Shown piece after piece: positions 21,632-33,008 of a stretch of 64,000 nt of DNA (its first letter is position 1; each line of letters opens with the position of its first letter). Where the stretch lies: the NCBI GenBank assembly GCA_004335835.1, contig RWJK01001498.1:44859-108858 (forward strand), read 5' to 3'. The position numbers and the translations under genes are program-made. The DNA comes from Scenedesmus sp. ARA3 (lineage: Eukaryota > Chlorophyta > Chlorophyceae > Sphaeropleales > Scenedesmaceae). Below the pieces are notes generated by a model. It made no database searches, was not told the origin of the DNA, and saw nothing but the letters and a program-made list of their open reading frames with translations.

Positions 21632-24163
21632 CTACCGGTGCTGCTGCAAGTCCGCAGCCAGTGCCTCAATCGCTGCTGTCTTGTGTGTGTGCATCAGCCC
21701 ATCATGTGTGCCTCCCTCAACCGTTATCAGCTCCACATTGCCTGCTGCTGCGTGCTGTGCCCAATGCTGCACATGACTATACACCATCACTGCATCTGCT
21801 GTGCCCATGAACACCCGAATTGGCGCTGTTATGTCTTGGCAGTAGTTGAAGTGCAGCGGGTTGGAGCGCTCTGTGCAGAGCTGCATCTCCTGCATGATGC
21901 CTGCCAGGCTGCCCCTGTTGGTGCAAGCAGTACAGGCAGCAACAGAACACAGTCCGAGTTAAGGCAGTGTTTTACTCTGCCGGCAGCACTGGTAGCAGCA
22001 CCAACAGCATGTGCAGCAGCAGACGCCCGTGCCGCTTGCTTTTTGAGGATTCATCCAGCCGTTGCCAACCATGCAGCTTACGCTGCGTATCATTCATAAC
22101 CACACCAAGACTGTTATGATGCAGGACCTGTCACTGCCAGCCACTCACGTCCACTCGTTGATCATGGCTTTGTAGATCGCGTCGTTGCCAGGGTCGGCCG
22201 CAAACGCCGCCACCTCCTGCGCGTTAGACCGCGTCATCAGGTCCGTCACAGGGCGGGTGCGCGACTGCGGCACACCATGCAGGACATAAAAATAGTCTTC
22301 TTGTAAGCCATACTTATCGGCATCGGCAACCGCGCCCCGTAATGGAGCGGAAACTACGACTATTATTGCCTCTCTATTGGTGAGGGGTAGACCACCCAGA
22401 CCATGCAGGACATGTAGACAGGTCAGGACAGGATTACAGTACGCCAGGCCGCGCACAGGCAGATGTCGCAGCAGCAGGCAGCGCAGCGGGAGGCTGCTTG
22501 GGCGTGGACCGCATGCACCAAACATGCACGCATAGTGTCTGTTGACGTCAGCACTTCCAGGCTGCCAGTGCAACCACTGCAAGGGCAGCAGCAGCAGTTC
22601 TGTCAACTGCGAACGCCACTGCACAACACGCCCAACAGCAGCTGCCGCACTTGCCAACGAGCTGCGCCCCTCGGTGACCTTGCCCTATCATCCAGGAAGA
22701 TGACACAAACTATTCAACTACATGTGCGAGGCGATGTCAACCCATTTGCTTCTACATTTGTTGCAACTGCTGAGGCAGAGGCATTTGCTGCGCTCACCTG
22801 CGCCACCACCCGGCAGTTAGAGAAGCCCACAACAGTTACAATCAAGCTGCACATGCTAAAACCCATGACTCAACAGGCCATGCGCTGCGCCCACCTGCGC
22901 CACCACCCGGCTGTTGGGGAAGCCCACAAAGGCCTGCTGCCTACCAAGCCCAACAGCAGCTGCAAACAGCAGATGTGGTCCACTAATATGAAGAGCGGGC
23001 TGCATCAGCTGACCTCGCCGACAAAGCGAGTCATATCGTGCACAGGTGCGCCCACCTGCGCCACCACCCTGCTGTTGGTGAAGCCCACAAAGGCCTGCAG
23101 CAGCGGCAGCGGCGTCCAGCCCCCCAGCAGCGCCAGCAGGCCCCCAAAGCCAGGCGGCCTGCTGCTGGGCGGCAGCCACGGCGCAACCAGCGTCACCTGC
23201 ATGTGTGGTTTACGGCAGCAGCCACAGCATGACAAACAATTTAGTTCTGAATGGAGTGTGCTCGCACAGCAGATATGGCAGGGTGTTGCGAAGCCGACCG
23301 CCGCGACTAGCGCCACCTGAACGCAAGCCGCAAACAACGCCAGTAGTACCGCCAGTGAATCAGCGCTAACGTTGTGCTTGCGCACTGGCAGATACATCTG
23401 TCACAATAGCTCAGCGGATGCACACCGGCTAATGCAAGCAAGCCAGCTGTCACAGCATGCCGCTGCAGGACTGTGCAGCTGCAGCTGCGCCGCACCTTGC
23501 CGACAATCATGTCGCGGGTCTCGGGCGCCAGTGTCAGCGCCAGCGCATACAGCGTGCCTGCTGAGCTTGCCATGACGCTAAACTGCTTGATGCCCAGCTG
23601 CTGGCATATCTCTGAGATATCTGCTGGGTACTGCTGCACTGTGCGGCATGGCAGTGGGCTGGAGCTGCCTATGCCAGGCCTGTCTGGTGCGATGATGTTC
23701 AGCTGCAGGGATGAAGCTGCTTTGTGCATGGTGAGGGGCATGAAGCGGTTGCCCTGTGTATGGATGTGGAAGGTGCAGCGGGCAGCAGCAGCAGCAGCAG
23801 CAGCGGCGGCAGCAGTGCAGAGCATGTGCCACTGACACCTCCAACGTATGTAAGGCCCGATGCACATGTAACAGCTGTTGCAGATGACGATGCACGTAAG
23901 CATGCACGGTTGCTAGCATGTTAACGCATCGATGCTCCCAGCGTGCGTTACTGCTGCTGGCTCGTCTGCTGCTGTTGTTGCTGTGTGCCTTGCTTCCCAT
24001 GCCAGTGGCATATGCTGCATACCTGGATGGGATGCAGAAAGAACACAGGTCTACCGGTAGGGTCCCCACACAAAGACAAAGACACTTTTCGTCCATCTTT
24101 GAGGGTGAGGGTTCGCAGTGACTCTGGGCTGTGCAGAATGCTGGGGCGCTGTTCCTGCGGCAT
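21632..24163 (-). CDS. alpha/beta hydrolase fold protein
   Basis: Predicted serine hydrolase; substrate not deducible. Exons in phase: 24163-24023, 23753-23496, 23196-23056, a tentative 22618-22547, 22264-22149 and 21914-21632, giving about 336 residues. Exon 1 encodes TLKDGRKVSLSLCGDPTGRP then VFFLHP, joined to GNRFMPL, the oxyanion-loop region. Exon 2 has IIAPDRPGIGSSSP and the nucleophile elbow ASSAGT (catalytic Ser in an A-x-S-x-G variant). The last exon has VFMGTADAVM (acid) and GGTHDGL (catalytic His). The start is the ATG at 24163; a longer frame upstream to 24310 is open, so an N-terminal extension is possible. The intron between exons 3 and 4 has two copies of the exon 3 end. Confidence 0.8.
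22790..22945 (-). repeat. two copies of the end of hydrolase exon 3
   Basis: Stretches at about 22790-22835 and 22891-22945 repeat the QAFVGFTNSRVVAQV junction of exon 3 (real donor at 23055). They keep the GTGGGCG-type donor in one copy and GTGAGCG in the other; about 100 bp apart. Confidence 0.88.
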
Positions 24164-25546
24164 GGCAGCTGATCGGCACGCAGCAAAATTTCGTCTATAT
24201 GCTACACTGCGACTACGTGTACGTATCGTTTTGGGCTTGTGTCCTAGCGACGGATTCTGCACGCAAAGAGCAGTCCTCATGTAGCAGCACACCCCAATCA
24301 CACACTGCACAGAGTCACCGCATCATTGCCAAGCAAAACATATTCGTGAATCCGACCCAGTCAACAAACAGTTGTTGGGTGGGGTGCTCAGCTCCAGCCG
24401 CAAACCCTGGACAACAATGCTGCTAACAAGGGTGCGGTACCATGGCATGGCTACACTTGATGCCTGGGGTAGCCACTGCCACTTGCCAGACCAAAAGCGG
24501 CAAAGCCCCCAACGTAACTTCAGGTAATCCCGTACGTCAATGAGCATCATACAGTACGGGTGCTGTCAGCTGCTGCTTCATTATGTGCCTCCTCCCACCC
24601 CAGCTTTGAAGCAGCATATGACATCAAGCCTTTGCTGCAAAGGCTGCGTTCCGCCTCCAGACATCCTGGCGTGTAGCAACAGCCGATTGCGCGGATGGCG
24701 GCATGCAGCATATGCGCTTGGGCGACATCGTATTTCAGCAAAGGGGTGGCCCTGTGAATCAGCTGCTTCTGCTGTGCCGTCAGTGCAGCTACGCGCAAGC
24801 AGTGTGCCTGCTGCTGCAACTGTGCAGCATTGCTGCCCACTAGTCGGCTATTGAAAGCTTCAAAGGTTGGAACACCCACGGGAAAAGAAGCCGACTGCAC
24901 AGCGCCTTGTCACCAATCAAGCTGGCAAGGCGCTTGTAAGAGCGTCTTACGTTACGTGACGTAACTGTAGCCCATGGGTTACACGTCTCCTGCACACAGA
25001 AGTCCTGTTCCAGGGTGCACGCTTCTGCACTTTCACATTAACTAGCCGCTTCAAATTCAGAACGGATTTCTTTATACACCTGAATTGTGGAACGCCGCCA
25101 GCACGCTGGTTACAGCACGCACTTCAGATGCACAAGTCAAAGTCATGGCAACTGTACATTGTCATGACAGCTGTACAGCTGACACAGCTGACAGGCCAGC
25201 TGTACGTTATCTGAGCAAGTGCTGATATCCTCGGCGAGGGATGGTACCAGCCGTCAAAAGAGTCGCCTTGATAGATCGATATCAATTACATTGTGAAACG
25301 GGCGAGTTCTGATCATGTGCTTCCGGTGCTTCCAGCAAGACATCAAAGCAGCGCATGAGGTCGAGATGAATACTATCGCAAGCACCATAACAGCATGTTT
25401 TCAGTAGTCCTTCTGGGTGATGGCGTATCCTGTGCTGCAGGCCTGGTCGTGTCGGAAACGTCCCGGTGAAGCTGCATTGAGGCTTGAAGTACGCAAGCAC
25501 AACTGCAGCTGAGCCACGTTTATGATCGGCACGATAATTTGGCTGC
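24164..25546. other. divergent intergenic region, hydrolase to membrane protein
   Basis: Apart from a doubtful small minus-strand frame (24547-24900), no gene is recognised. A near-palindrome with an ACGT core, GTTACGTGACGTAAC, lies near 24951-24965 and could bind bZIP-type factors; this is only a motif guess. Confidence 0.4.
24547..24900 (-). CDS. hypothetical small ORF or upstream exon
   Basis: A 117-codon open frame with protein-like composition (an N-terminal half rich in Ala, Gln and Leu that could form amphipathic helix). No family is recognised. It is on the hydrolase strand and upstream of it, so it could be a 5' exon of that gene, a separate small gene, or chance. No clear GT donor links it to the next exon. 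Confidence 0.2.
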   Translation of the reverse strand: MQSASFPVGVPTFEAFNSRLVGSNAAQLQQQAHCLRVAALTAQQKQLIHRATPLLKYDVAQAHMLHAAIRAIGCCYTPGCLEAERSLCSKGLMSYAASKLGWEEAHNEAAADSTRTV

Positions 25547-26830
25547 TTGGTAGCGGCTTCACGTTGCTTGGCGAAGCCATCTTGTGCCTTGGTGACGTTT
25601 TCAATGGCTGGCGATGACACCCATACACATTGCAATGTGTATCATCGCCAGCCAATTGGCTGGGGTATCCTCAGGTCCATCTTCCACGCCTTGGTGGGCT
25701 TTTGCAGACCAGGCCCTGCCAATGACCCCGTTGCTTATGCGGAACACCCATATTCAGTTTGGAAGGGCGTGTTCATGGCCTATGTATGGGAGCTGGCTGG
25801 TTTAGAGCGGGGCATAGATCCGCCATGTGAAGTTACAGTAGATGTCGACGACCCACGCAGACCAGCAGCTGCACCACAACCGTGGCCTGGTTATGTACCC
25901 AGCATCCACTGCTTTGCGCCTGTGCCAGCTCGACATGCAGGCGGGCTCAAGTGCAAGCAGGCAATGAAAAACACGGGGTTGCGTCGCGCGGTGGACACTG
26001 TGGCGGCTCGCCTCGGAGTGACAACCAGCATTCTGCAGCAAGCAGGGAAGGAAACCCGAGACAGGCTGACTGCAGAGCTCTCCACAATGCGGACGGTCTG
26101 CACCTTCATTGGTGGCTTCATTTTTACCACTCTCGTAGACCCAGCTGGCACAGGTGCTGGCGGAGGTGGGCCTGCAAGCAGCAGCAGGGCCGAGATTACG
26201 CTGCAGAGCAACCTCACAGGAGCCGCAACACGGTTCTACACTGGCACCGACACGTTCAACCTCAGCAGCACTCAAACCAACAGCACGCAGACGTCGCCTG
26301 CATTTGGCACCACGTTCGGCAGTGCAGCCAGTTGGGACTTGTATGGGTTGCTGGCTGGGCTCACCCTGGTAATATCGCTGACTTGTGTGGGCATTTACGC
26401 CAGGCTGCTTGTGCTGCTGCAGTGGTCTGCCAGTACAACAAGTCTGTACAGATTGATTGCAAGATGGGAGCGCGCCATGTCAGCGAACCAGGTCATGTTC
26501 TTTGCGGTGCTTACGCTGTCATACGCGTCTGCCCTTGTAGCCTGCTGGGACAGGTATGGAGGAAGCAAGCACTGGGTGTTCAAGGTGCTGCTGGCTGCGT
26601 CAGTAGTGTTTTGGTGGTTCATTGCCAACTTTTGGGCTCGCAGCATGTGGTGGCGTGAGGATGGCATAATGCAGAAGTACTCCAGGTTATACCACCAGCG
26701 CCTGGTGGGAGTTGACCAGGGCATGTTTAGTAACGGTTGCAGTTTGACAGCTCAGCGGATCCCTGTTGCAAGCATACGATACACACTTCATGGGCTGTTG
26801 GATCAGCATTTACTGGGCATTAATTATTAG
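25547..26830 (+). CDS. intronless four-TM membrane protein, unknown function
   Basis: Single uninterrupted 427-codon frame in a region where all other genes are intron-dense. Hydrophobic segments are at about residues 181-197, 265-291, 313-333 and 343-363. The roughly 65-residue loop between the first two is Gly/Ser/Thr-rich and has N-x-S/T sites near residues 222, 238 and 245, so it probably faces the ER lumen or outside. The N-terminal 180 residues look soluble. The first ATG is at 25547; an alternative in-frame ATG at 25604 lies at a long palindrome, so the true start is unclear. Not recognised as any named family. Lack of introns could reflect retroposition or a fast-evolving lineage gene. 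Confidence 0.7.
   Translation: MVAASRCLAKPSCALVTFSMAGDDTHTHCNVYHRQPIGWGILRSIFHALVGFCRPGPANDPVAYAEHPYSVWKGVFMAYVWELAGLERGIDPPCEVTVDVDDPRRPAAAPQPWPGYVPSIHCFAPVPARHAGGLKCKQAMKNTGLRRAVDTVAARLGVTTSILQQAGKETRDRLTAELSTMRTVCTFIGGFIFTTLVDPAGTGAGGGGPASSSRAEITLQSNLTGAATRFYTGTDTFNLSSTQTNSTQTSPAFGTTFGSAASWDLYGLLAGLTLVISLTCVGIYARLLVLLQWSASTTSLYRLIARWERAMSANQVMFFAVLTLSYASALVACWDRYGGSKHWVFKVLLAASVVFWWFIANFWARSMWWREDGIMQKYSRLYHQRLVGVDQGMFSNGCSLTAQRIPVASIRYTLHGLLDQHLLGINY
25605..25654. repeat. near-perfect 22-bp palindrome (cruciform-capable)
   Basis: Left arm 25605-25617 plus 25624-25632 pairs with right arm 25633-25654 with no loop; only the six bases CACCCA at 25618-25623 are unpaired. It falls inside the first codons of the membrane-protein frame and creates the same MAGDDTH start on both strands. 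Confidence 0.9.
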
Positions 26831-27426
26831 GGCCGGCTGAGTAGCAATATTTACGTTGGGTGCATGTTCGTGCAGGCACGAGGCTGCGCTCCAGCGCTCC
26901 AGCGCCTGGGCAGGCATTTGTCATATGTTGCCACATGTCATGACGTCACGCCGCGGCTTGAATGTAGGGCATGCACCACACGGCAAATTCGTGTTGTTTG
27001 ATGGTGATATTTCTGTGTGTGCTCCTTGTACTCTGCTCCATGGGTGGGAAAGGCTGCAGGTAGAGCAATGGAACAACTAGGGTTCTGGTGGAGATGGCAC
27101 TTGTGCAGTGCAACTGGCCGTCGGCTCTTCATGTTTATCCTGCGGGGTATGCTGCACGTTGCAATAGTTCATTGCCTTTCGTCTGTCGAGATACGCTTCT
27201 GCCCAGCCACACGCCCACATGTCCTGAGCTGTCTCACTGTCTTTCACAAACGTCTTGATCGCAGAAACACGAGGTCTTTTGATGTCTTCAGTAATCGAGC
27301 GTGTTTCACCAAATCCTTCGAAAACGCTTGCAGCGGATCAGGGACGCAACCACCTTACCTGGTACTGCTCTAGCCAACTTCTGCCCACACGACGGTAACA
27401 TGTCAAGCACATGGCTCTAGTCCGTC
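26831..27426. other. intergenic region before delta-tubulin
   Basis: No coding similarity or clear promoter motif is seen between the membrane-protein stop and the delta-tubulin ATG. Confidence 0.5.
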
Positions 27427-29693
27427 ATGCCTGTCATAACGGTGCAGCTTGGACAGTGTGGCAACCAGGTAAGGGTGGCGGAACAGCACACAGATGCACA
27501 GCAGCAGCAACGTCAACATCATCATCACAAGCAGTACATGTACAATCCCAGCAGCTCTGGGTACTAATCGTGTCCTGCAACTGCAGCTGGGAGCTGCTTG
27601 GTTTGACACCTTGGCGGAGGAGCTGTCCAGTGGAGCCTATGGCCCCTACGCTGCAGATGCGTACTTCCAGCAGCAGGACACACTCCGCAGCAGCAGCAAC
27701 AGCAATGCTGCTGCAAGCTTGGCTGCACGCGCAGTGCTGGTTGATATGGAGCCCAAGGTACTAGGCTGCCGGGAAATATGAAATTGCAATGCACAGCTGC
27801 AGGCAGCAAGAGCAGTTGTTCGATGTATGGCGCCTGGGTAGACAGCAGGCTGCTGTGAGTGCCCGCCGCTGCAGTGCTATGGTGTCCTCGCACACAGTCG
27901 TGGCTTGCAGGAAACACGGCCGCATCAATACCATCAGCCTGCAAGCATGTGCTGCTTGCCATGCGCTGTACACCATACGCACTGCTAACAAGCTTCAGCT
28001 GCACCCCGCTGCACCCCGCAGGTGATCTACTCTGCGCGGCAGCGGGCGCAGGCCAGCAGCCACGGCTGGTGCTACAGCAGCGGCAGCGCAGCCAGCGGCC
28101 AGAGCGGCAGCGGCAACAACTGGGCCATGGGCCACCACCAGTGGGGCCCGCGCATGGCCCCGGCAGTGCTGGAGCTGGTGCGGCGCCAGGTGGGTTGACA
28201 ACAGTGTGGTTGCCACGGGTGTGTGTGTTGAGGGCTGGGTGGACTGGGGGAGAGGGCGCTGCTGGTGCATTAGGCAGCAGCATGCACCTTGCATGATGCA
28301 TGCGCCTGCAGTGCTGGAGCTGGTGCGGCGCCAGGTGGGCTTTGAGTGATGGTGTGCGCCATGTGTGTGTAGCATGGGGTTGAGGTGGGAAAGGGGCAGT
28401 GCTGCAGGTGTGCTGTTGTGGGCATCTGTAGCAGCCATGGCGCCTGCAGTGCTGGAGCTGGTGCGGCGCCAGGTGGGTATGCTAGTGGATGAGAGTATGA
28501 GTCACTGAGTGCTGTGAGTTTGTGTGGGTGTGAGTGTGGGTGTGTGTTGTGTGGGGGTGGGGGTGGGGGACGGAGAAGAAGGTAAGTGGTGCTTATGGGT
28601 GTCTGGTACGTGCAGAAGTCATGGCCGCTACCAGATGCAGGCCAGTGCAGCATGCTGCTGCTTGCAGGAGCCTGGCGAGTGGTGGCTGGATGGCAGCAGG
28701 CAAAGGGGTGGTCTAGATGTCGGTTGAGAGAGCGATCTGTCGGTTGAGGTGTCCAATGTAACCACTTCATGCCAGTGTGTCTCTGAGGATAGAGCATGAC
28801 CTTTCCGCAGGAACAGCCCCTGTGTGCAGGGCATGTTGTTGGGGTTGGCCAGAAACAAGCCAGCCGCGCGAGAGAGAGAGAGAGGTGTCTGCCGCGCCGG
28901 GGCGACGGATTTGGAGCGTCTTCGCTGTTTTCCACTGCCAGCAGCAGCAGCATTGCCACAGCCGCCAAGCAGCTGCTGCCTCAGTTCCTCAGGGGTGTTG
29001 CAGTGCTGCAGACGAGGTGGCCGAGCGGTCTAAGGCGCACGGTTCAGGTCCGTGTCCGAAAGGGCGTGGGTTCGAACCCCACCCTCGTCAAAGGACACGC
29101 TCAGTACAGCTGAGCATCACCCTGGTAGTTATTTTGCTTGCACACCTGTGATGGGGTTGAGTGGCGGCTGCTGGGTTGCGGTGGGGAGGCTGAGATTGGT
29201 GGCAGCTGCAACGGCTGCGGCTGCTGAGGGGCAGCTGCAGCGGGATTCCTGCTGCTGTGTGTCCAGCTGCAGTCCCAGCCGCCGCAGCTGTCACAAGACG
29301 GCTGAACATAGCTGCTGGTGGTGATGGTGTCTATGTTCGCTCAATGCGAAGCTGTACCTGCCGCTGCTACCACCTGTCAAGCCTTTGTTGTCATCAGCCA
29401 TCTGCTGGGTTTGGCGGTGCATGTGCAGCTGCTGCCTGCTGGCCCTGCACACTGCCTCCTGCATCCTGGTTGCACCGCCTTCAAGCATGATTCTTTCGTG
29501 CTCTCTCTGCAAGAAAGGCGCCCTACAACCAGGCCTCGTCACACGTTGCTGCTGGCTGGGCTTCTGGGATTGCTGTGCTGCCTGTTACAATCCCAATGCT
29601 GCGATTGCTTCAGCTATGATGCATGGTGCAGCTGAAGGCCTGCTGCTGCCAGAATGGCTCCGCGTTTTGCCATGAGGTCACTTGCTTACCAGT

Positions 29694-29729
<36 letters not shown>

Positions 29730-32646
29730 CTGCAGGCTGAGGCATGTGATGTGCTTGAAGGCTTCCTGCTGCTGCAGAGCGTGGCTGGCGGCACTGGCGC
29801 TGGCGCGGGCACCTTCATAGCAGAAGCACTCGTGGATGAGTACAGCAGCGCACACATGCTCAACTGCTGCGTGTGGTGAGTTGAGCGGGGCCTGTTACGG
29901 CTGTTGCTGCTGCACCGCTACACACATGTGCCAGAGCTGCCATGTCTGCTTGGCACCTAGCTATCCTCGATTCACTGCTGTCCTGCATACCGCATGCTGT
30001 TGTGGCAGTTGAGCAGCGTCACAAGTCAGGGCTGCTGTTGACGGCTGCAATTCACATCGTCTTGTGTGTGTGTTGCCATTGTTCATCTGCTGTCATTGAA
30101 TCAATCTATATGCTCCTTTCCTGCAAGCCATGCGCTTACACGATCAGTTTGTATGCCAATCTCCTGCAGGCCGTATGCCTCTGGGGAGGTGACTGTGCAG
30201 CCCTTCAACAGCCTGCTGAGCATGACAGCGCTGGCCCAGATCTCCTCAGGCATGCTGCTGCTGCAGAATGAGGCGCTGCATGCCACCTGCACCCGGCTGC
30301 TGGGCATCAGGCACCCAGGCTTCAAGGTGGGTGTGGGGCCCTAGTACATACATACCAGGCACTGGGACGGCTAATGATGGGTGCTGCGCAGTTTTGCGTG
30401 TGCCATTTCTTTGTCGTGCTCATTTGAAGTACATGTTCTGACAGCGTTGTTTATTAGATGTGCTGGCAGGAGCGTGCGTTGTGGATCTTACATGCAGTGC
30501 TGTGCTAGGCAACTGTGCAGCGATTTCCTCCAAGGTAGATTTGAGATGCACTTTGATGTTTGCTGTTTCTGGCAGTGCTGGAATCTGCCTCGCCGGCTGC
30601 TGCACAAGTCATGGTGTGCATGTCAAGTGTTGCTGCATGCATCTGCTGTGCTGTGCTGTGTGTGTTGACGCTTGCAGGACCTGAATGCAGTTGCCGCAAG
30701 GGCCTTAGCCAGTGCGCTACTGCCTTGCCGTGCACGCTTAACCACAGCAGGTCCCACTGCTGCAGCAGCAACAGCAGCAATGCCTGGCACTGCACAGTCG
30801 TCACAACGGCCTTCCCCAGGCAGAAGGAGCCAGCAAAGACTTGGCAGCAGTGAAGCTGAGCAGCAGCAGCAGCAGCAGCAGCAGCAGGCGTGGTGTGGGA
30901 TGAGTGTGGGCAGCCCTCAGCTGCACAGCATGGCAGACCTCACCTGCCACCTCTTCAGCCACCCCAGGTGAGACAAGCATGTACACGTGTGCAGATGTGC
31001 ACGGTCCTGTGCTGCTGCTGAGGCAGATGCTGCTGTGCTTTGTCTTGACTGCTGGTGCTACACTCCTCTATGTTGGTGCTGTCTCCACCCTTTGCACTTT
31101 ACATACATACACATAGTCAACTGCACTGCATGAGCTGCAGCTGCTGGTGTTTGCTGTCGCCGTTCCCTGCAGCTACCGCCTGGCGTCGATCCGCTGCGTG
31201 CCGCAGTTGCCGGCTGGCTCGGTTGACTTCACCACCTTCACTTGGCCGGCGCTGCTGCGGCGGCTCAAGGCCATGGGCGTGTCAGGTCAGTGAGGCATTT
31301 GAGCAGAGCAGTGTTGCTGCTGTTGTGTATGGTCCTGGGGGTGAGGTTGTAGCAGGTTCTGTGTCAGTATTGCGCTGCCGCAGCGTGATGGGCCTGGAAC
31401 GTGTTCGGTTCATTTACGGGCTGCTATATGCGTGTGCAACAGCATTTTGGCTCTGTTGACTTCACCACCTTCACATGACCTGCGCGTGTCAGGTCAGCAG
31501 TCTGTTACATCATTGCGTTCTATAAGTACAGTGTTCCTGCTGTTGCTGCTGGGGTTGGCACGGGGTTGCAGGGCCATGGGCGTGTCAGGTTAGCGGGCAA
31601 TTAGTGCCAGCATCGTCTGCTGATGCTGTTGCTGTTGCTGACGTCGGGCCTGAAGATGTAGCAGATTGCGATCATTTCTTGTGCTGCCGCAGCGAGATAC
31701 GTCTGGCACCTGTTCTGTCATTGCAACAGGCTGCAGCATGAGGTGCGCCTGCATATTCTGGCCAGCAGGCATATGCTAAGAGCTCCTCTTTTCATCTGGT
31801 CTCTAAATTATTTGCTCTTCAGTTATCTGTGCTTGACGCTTCTAACCACCCTTTTGCCGTGTCTTGCTACCCGCAGGCAGCTACCTGGAGGAGGGCCTGT
31901 CAGGCTTCACCACGTCAGCACCAGGCGGGCTGCTGCCGCTGCACAAGTACAAGAACAGGGCAGCCAGCAGCATGCTGCTGCTCAGGGGCCAGGACGCAGG
32001 TGCGTGCACTGCATGCATGAACTCAGCTGTTACAAATCTGGGCATGTGTGCAGCACACACCCTTTGTGCATGTGCAACGGCTCTGCTGCTGCTGCTGCTG
32101 CTTGCACTTCAGGCTCAGTACCTGTCAGCGAGTTTGACGACCCTCACTTCCATGCGCCCTGGGCAGTGGACCCGCTGCTGGTGGCGAGCCACAGCGCCAA
32201 GTTCGCTGGCTGGCAGATGGCAGCTACATTGCTGGCCACCGATCAGGTGAGCCGGCCGCATGTGCCGGCCTGCCTGATTGCTACTGCATGAAGCTCCGCT
32301 GCTTACTGTTGCGGTCTCAATCGCCAGGCAGAATCTTTGTATGGTCTAGGCGTGCAGGTGGGGTTGACGGGGAGGTCAGGAGGCTCGACCTCGTGTTGCC
32401 AACAGATGGCAGGAGTTTTGATGATGTGCCTTGGCGCCAGAGTTATTGACAACACCCTTTTGCTGCTGCCTCCGCTGCTGCCAGGCATGTGTGGCTGAGC
32501 TGCAGCCGATGCTGGCCAAGGCCTACGCCATGGCCTCAGCACGCGCCTACCTGCACCAGTATGAAGCATACGGCCTGGGAGAGGCAGACATGCAGCAATG
32601 CTTCGCAGCAGTAGAGGACGTGCTGGCAGCGTATGCAGCGCTGTGA
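27427..32646 (+). CDS. TUBD1: delta-tubulin
   Basis: Delta-tubulin (UNI3 in Chlamydomonas) is needed to form the C-tubule of basal-body and centriole triplet microtubules. Ten exons in phase give 499 residues: 27427-27468, 27587-27757, 28022-28189, 29736-29875, 30170-30326, 30678-30967, 31173-31285, 31877-31999, 32113-32246, 32485-32646. The N-terminus is MPVITVQLGQCGNQ; ARAVLVDMEPK, GSGNNWA and the GTP-binding AGGTGAGAG loop follow, then PYASGEVTVQPFNS. These match delta- rather than alpha/beta/gamma-tubulin (VDMEPK plus GSGNNWA plus GEVxVQxxNS). Exon 6 carries an extra low-complexity segment rich in Ala, Ser and Gln with a nine-Gln run near 30860-30886, absent from canonical delta-tubulins. 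A tRNA-Leu gene lies in intron 3. Confidence 0.93.
28298..28472 (+). repeat. two copies of the end of delta-tubulin exon 3
   Basis: Stretches at 28298-28335 and 28436-28472 repeat the APAVLELVRRQ end of exon 3 with GTGGG donors (real donor at 28190), about 137-145 bp apart. Confidence 0.93.
28518..28570 (+). repeat. GT-rich low-complexity tract
   Basis: Mixed GT/GGGT repeats inside delta-tubulin intron 3. A short (GA)n tract is also present at about 28868-28884. Confidence 0.7.
29011..29090 (+). tRNA. tRNA-Leu (anticodon CAG)
   Basis: An 80-base cloverleaf: acceptor GACGAGG pairs with CCTCGTC, the D-arm is GCCGAGCGGTCTAAGGC, the anticodon stem CACGG/CCGTG encloses TTCAGGT (anticodon CAG), there is a class II long variable arm, and the T-arm is GTGGG TTCGAAC CCCAC. 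Discriminator is A at 29090. No intron. It lies in the sense orientation within intron 3 of delta-tubulin. Confidence 0.95.
31444..31595 (+). repeat. two copies of the end of delta-tubulin exon 7
   Basis: A stretch at 31453-31494 repeats VDFTTFT and the VSG donor junction of exon 7. A shorter one at 31571-31590 repeats AMGVSG with a GTTAG donor. Both are downstream of the real donor at 31286. Confidence 0.8.
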
Positions 32647-33008
32647 ACTGGACATCACTGGCCTGGGCAGCTGTACTAGTAGAAAGCTTCCTGCAGGCAA
32701 TGAGTATGGCAGGTTGCGTGGACACAGAGGGATCAGCAGCATTTTATCAATCATCTGCCACGTAGCGACGGGGACAGTGGGCTGACAGTTTGTCATGTGG
32801 TGGTAGCCCAAAACACCAATCCAGCTGTTTGATATGTAACGTTTGCCGCACTCGCCTGCTCTGTAGCATGTCTGGGGTGCTTTGTGTAACCGAAGAACCG
32901 AGCTAGCGGTTTACTTTTCGCGAGCTCGCTGGTACTGCTTTACGCGCCAAATCTCGAAATGCACCGGGAGCTGCTTTCCAGCCTAACTGACTGAGAAACG
33001 CTCGACCA
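32647..33008. other. intergenic region, delta-tubulin to jacalin-like gene
   Basis: 362 bp between the delta-tubulin stop and the next start codon on the same strand. No motif stands out. Confidence 0.5.

Noticed and set aside
28022..32646. Alpha-, beta- or gamma-tubulin
   Set aside because: VDMEPK, GSGNNWA and GEVTVQPFNS together fit delta-tubulin; the GGGTGSG loop of the main tubulins is replaced by AGGTGAG.
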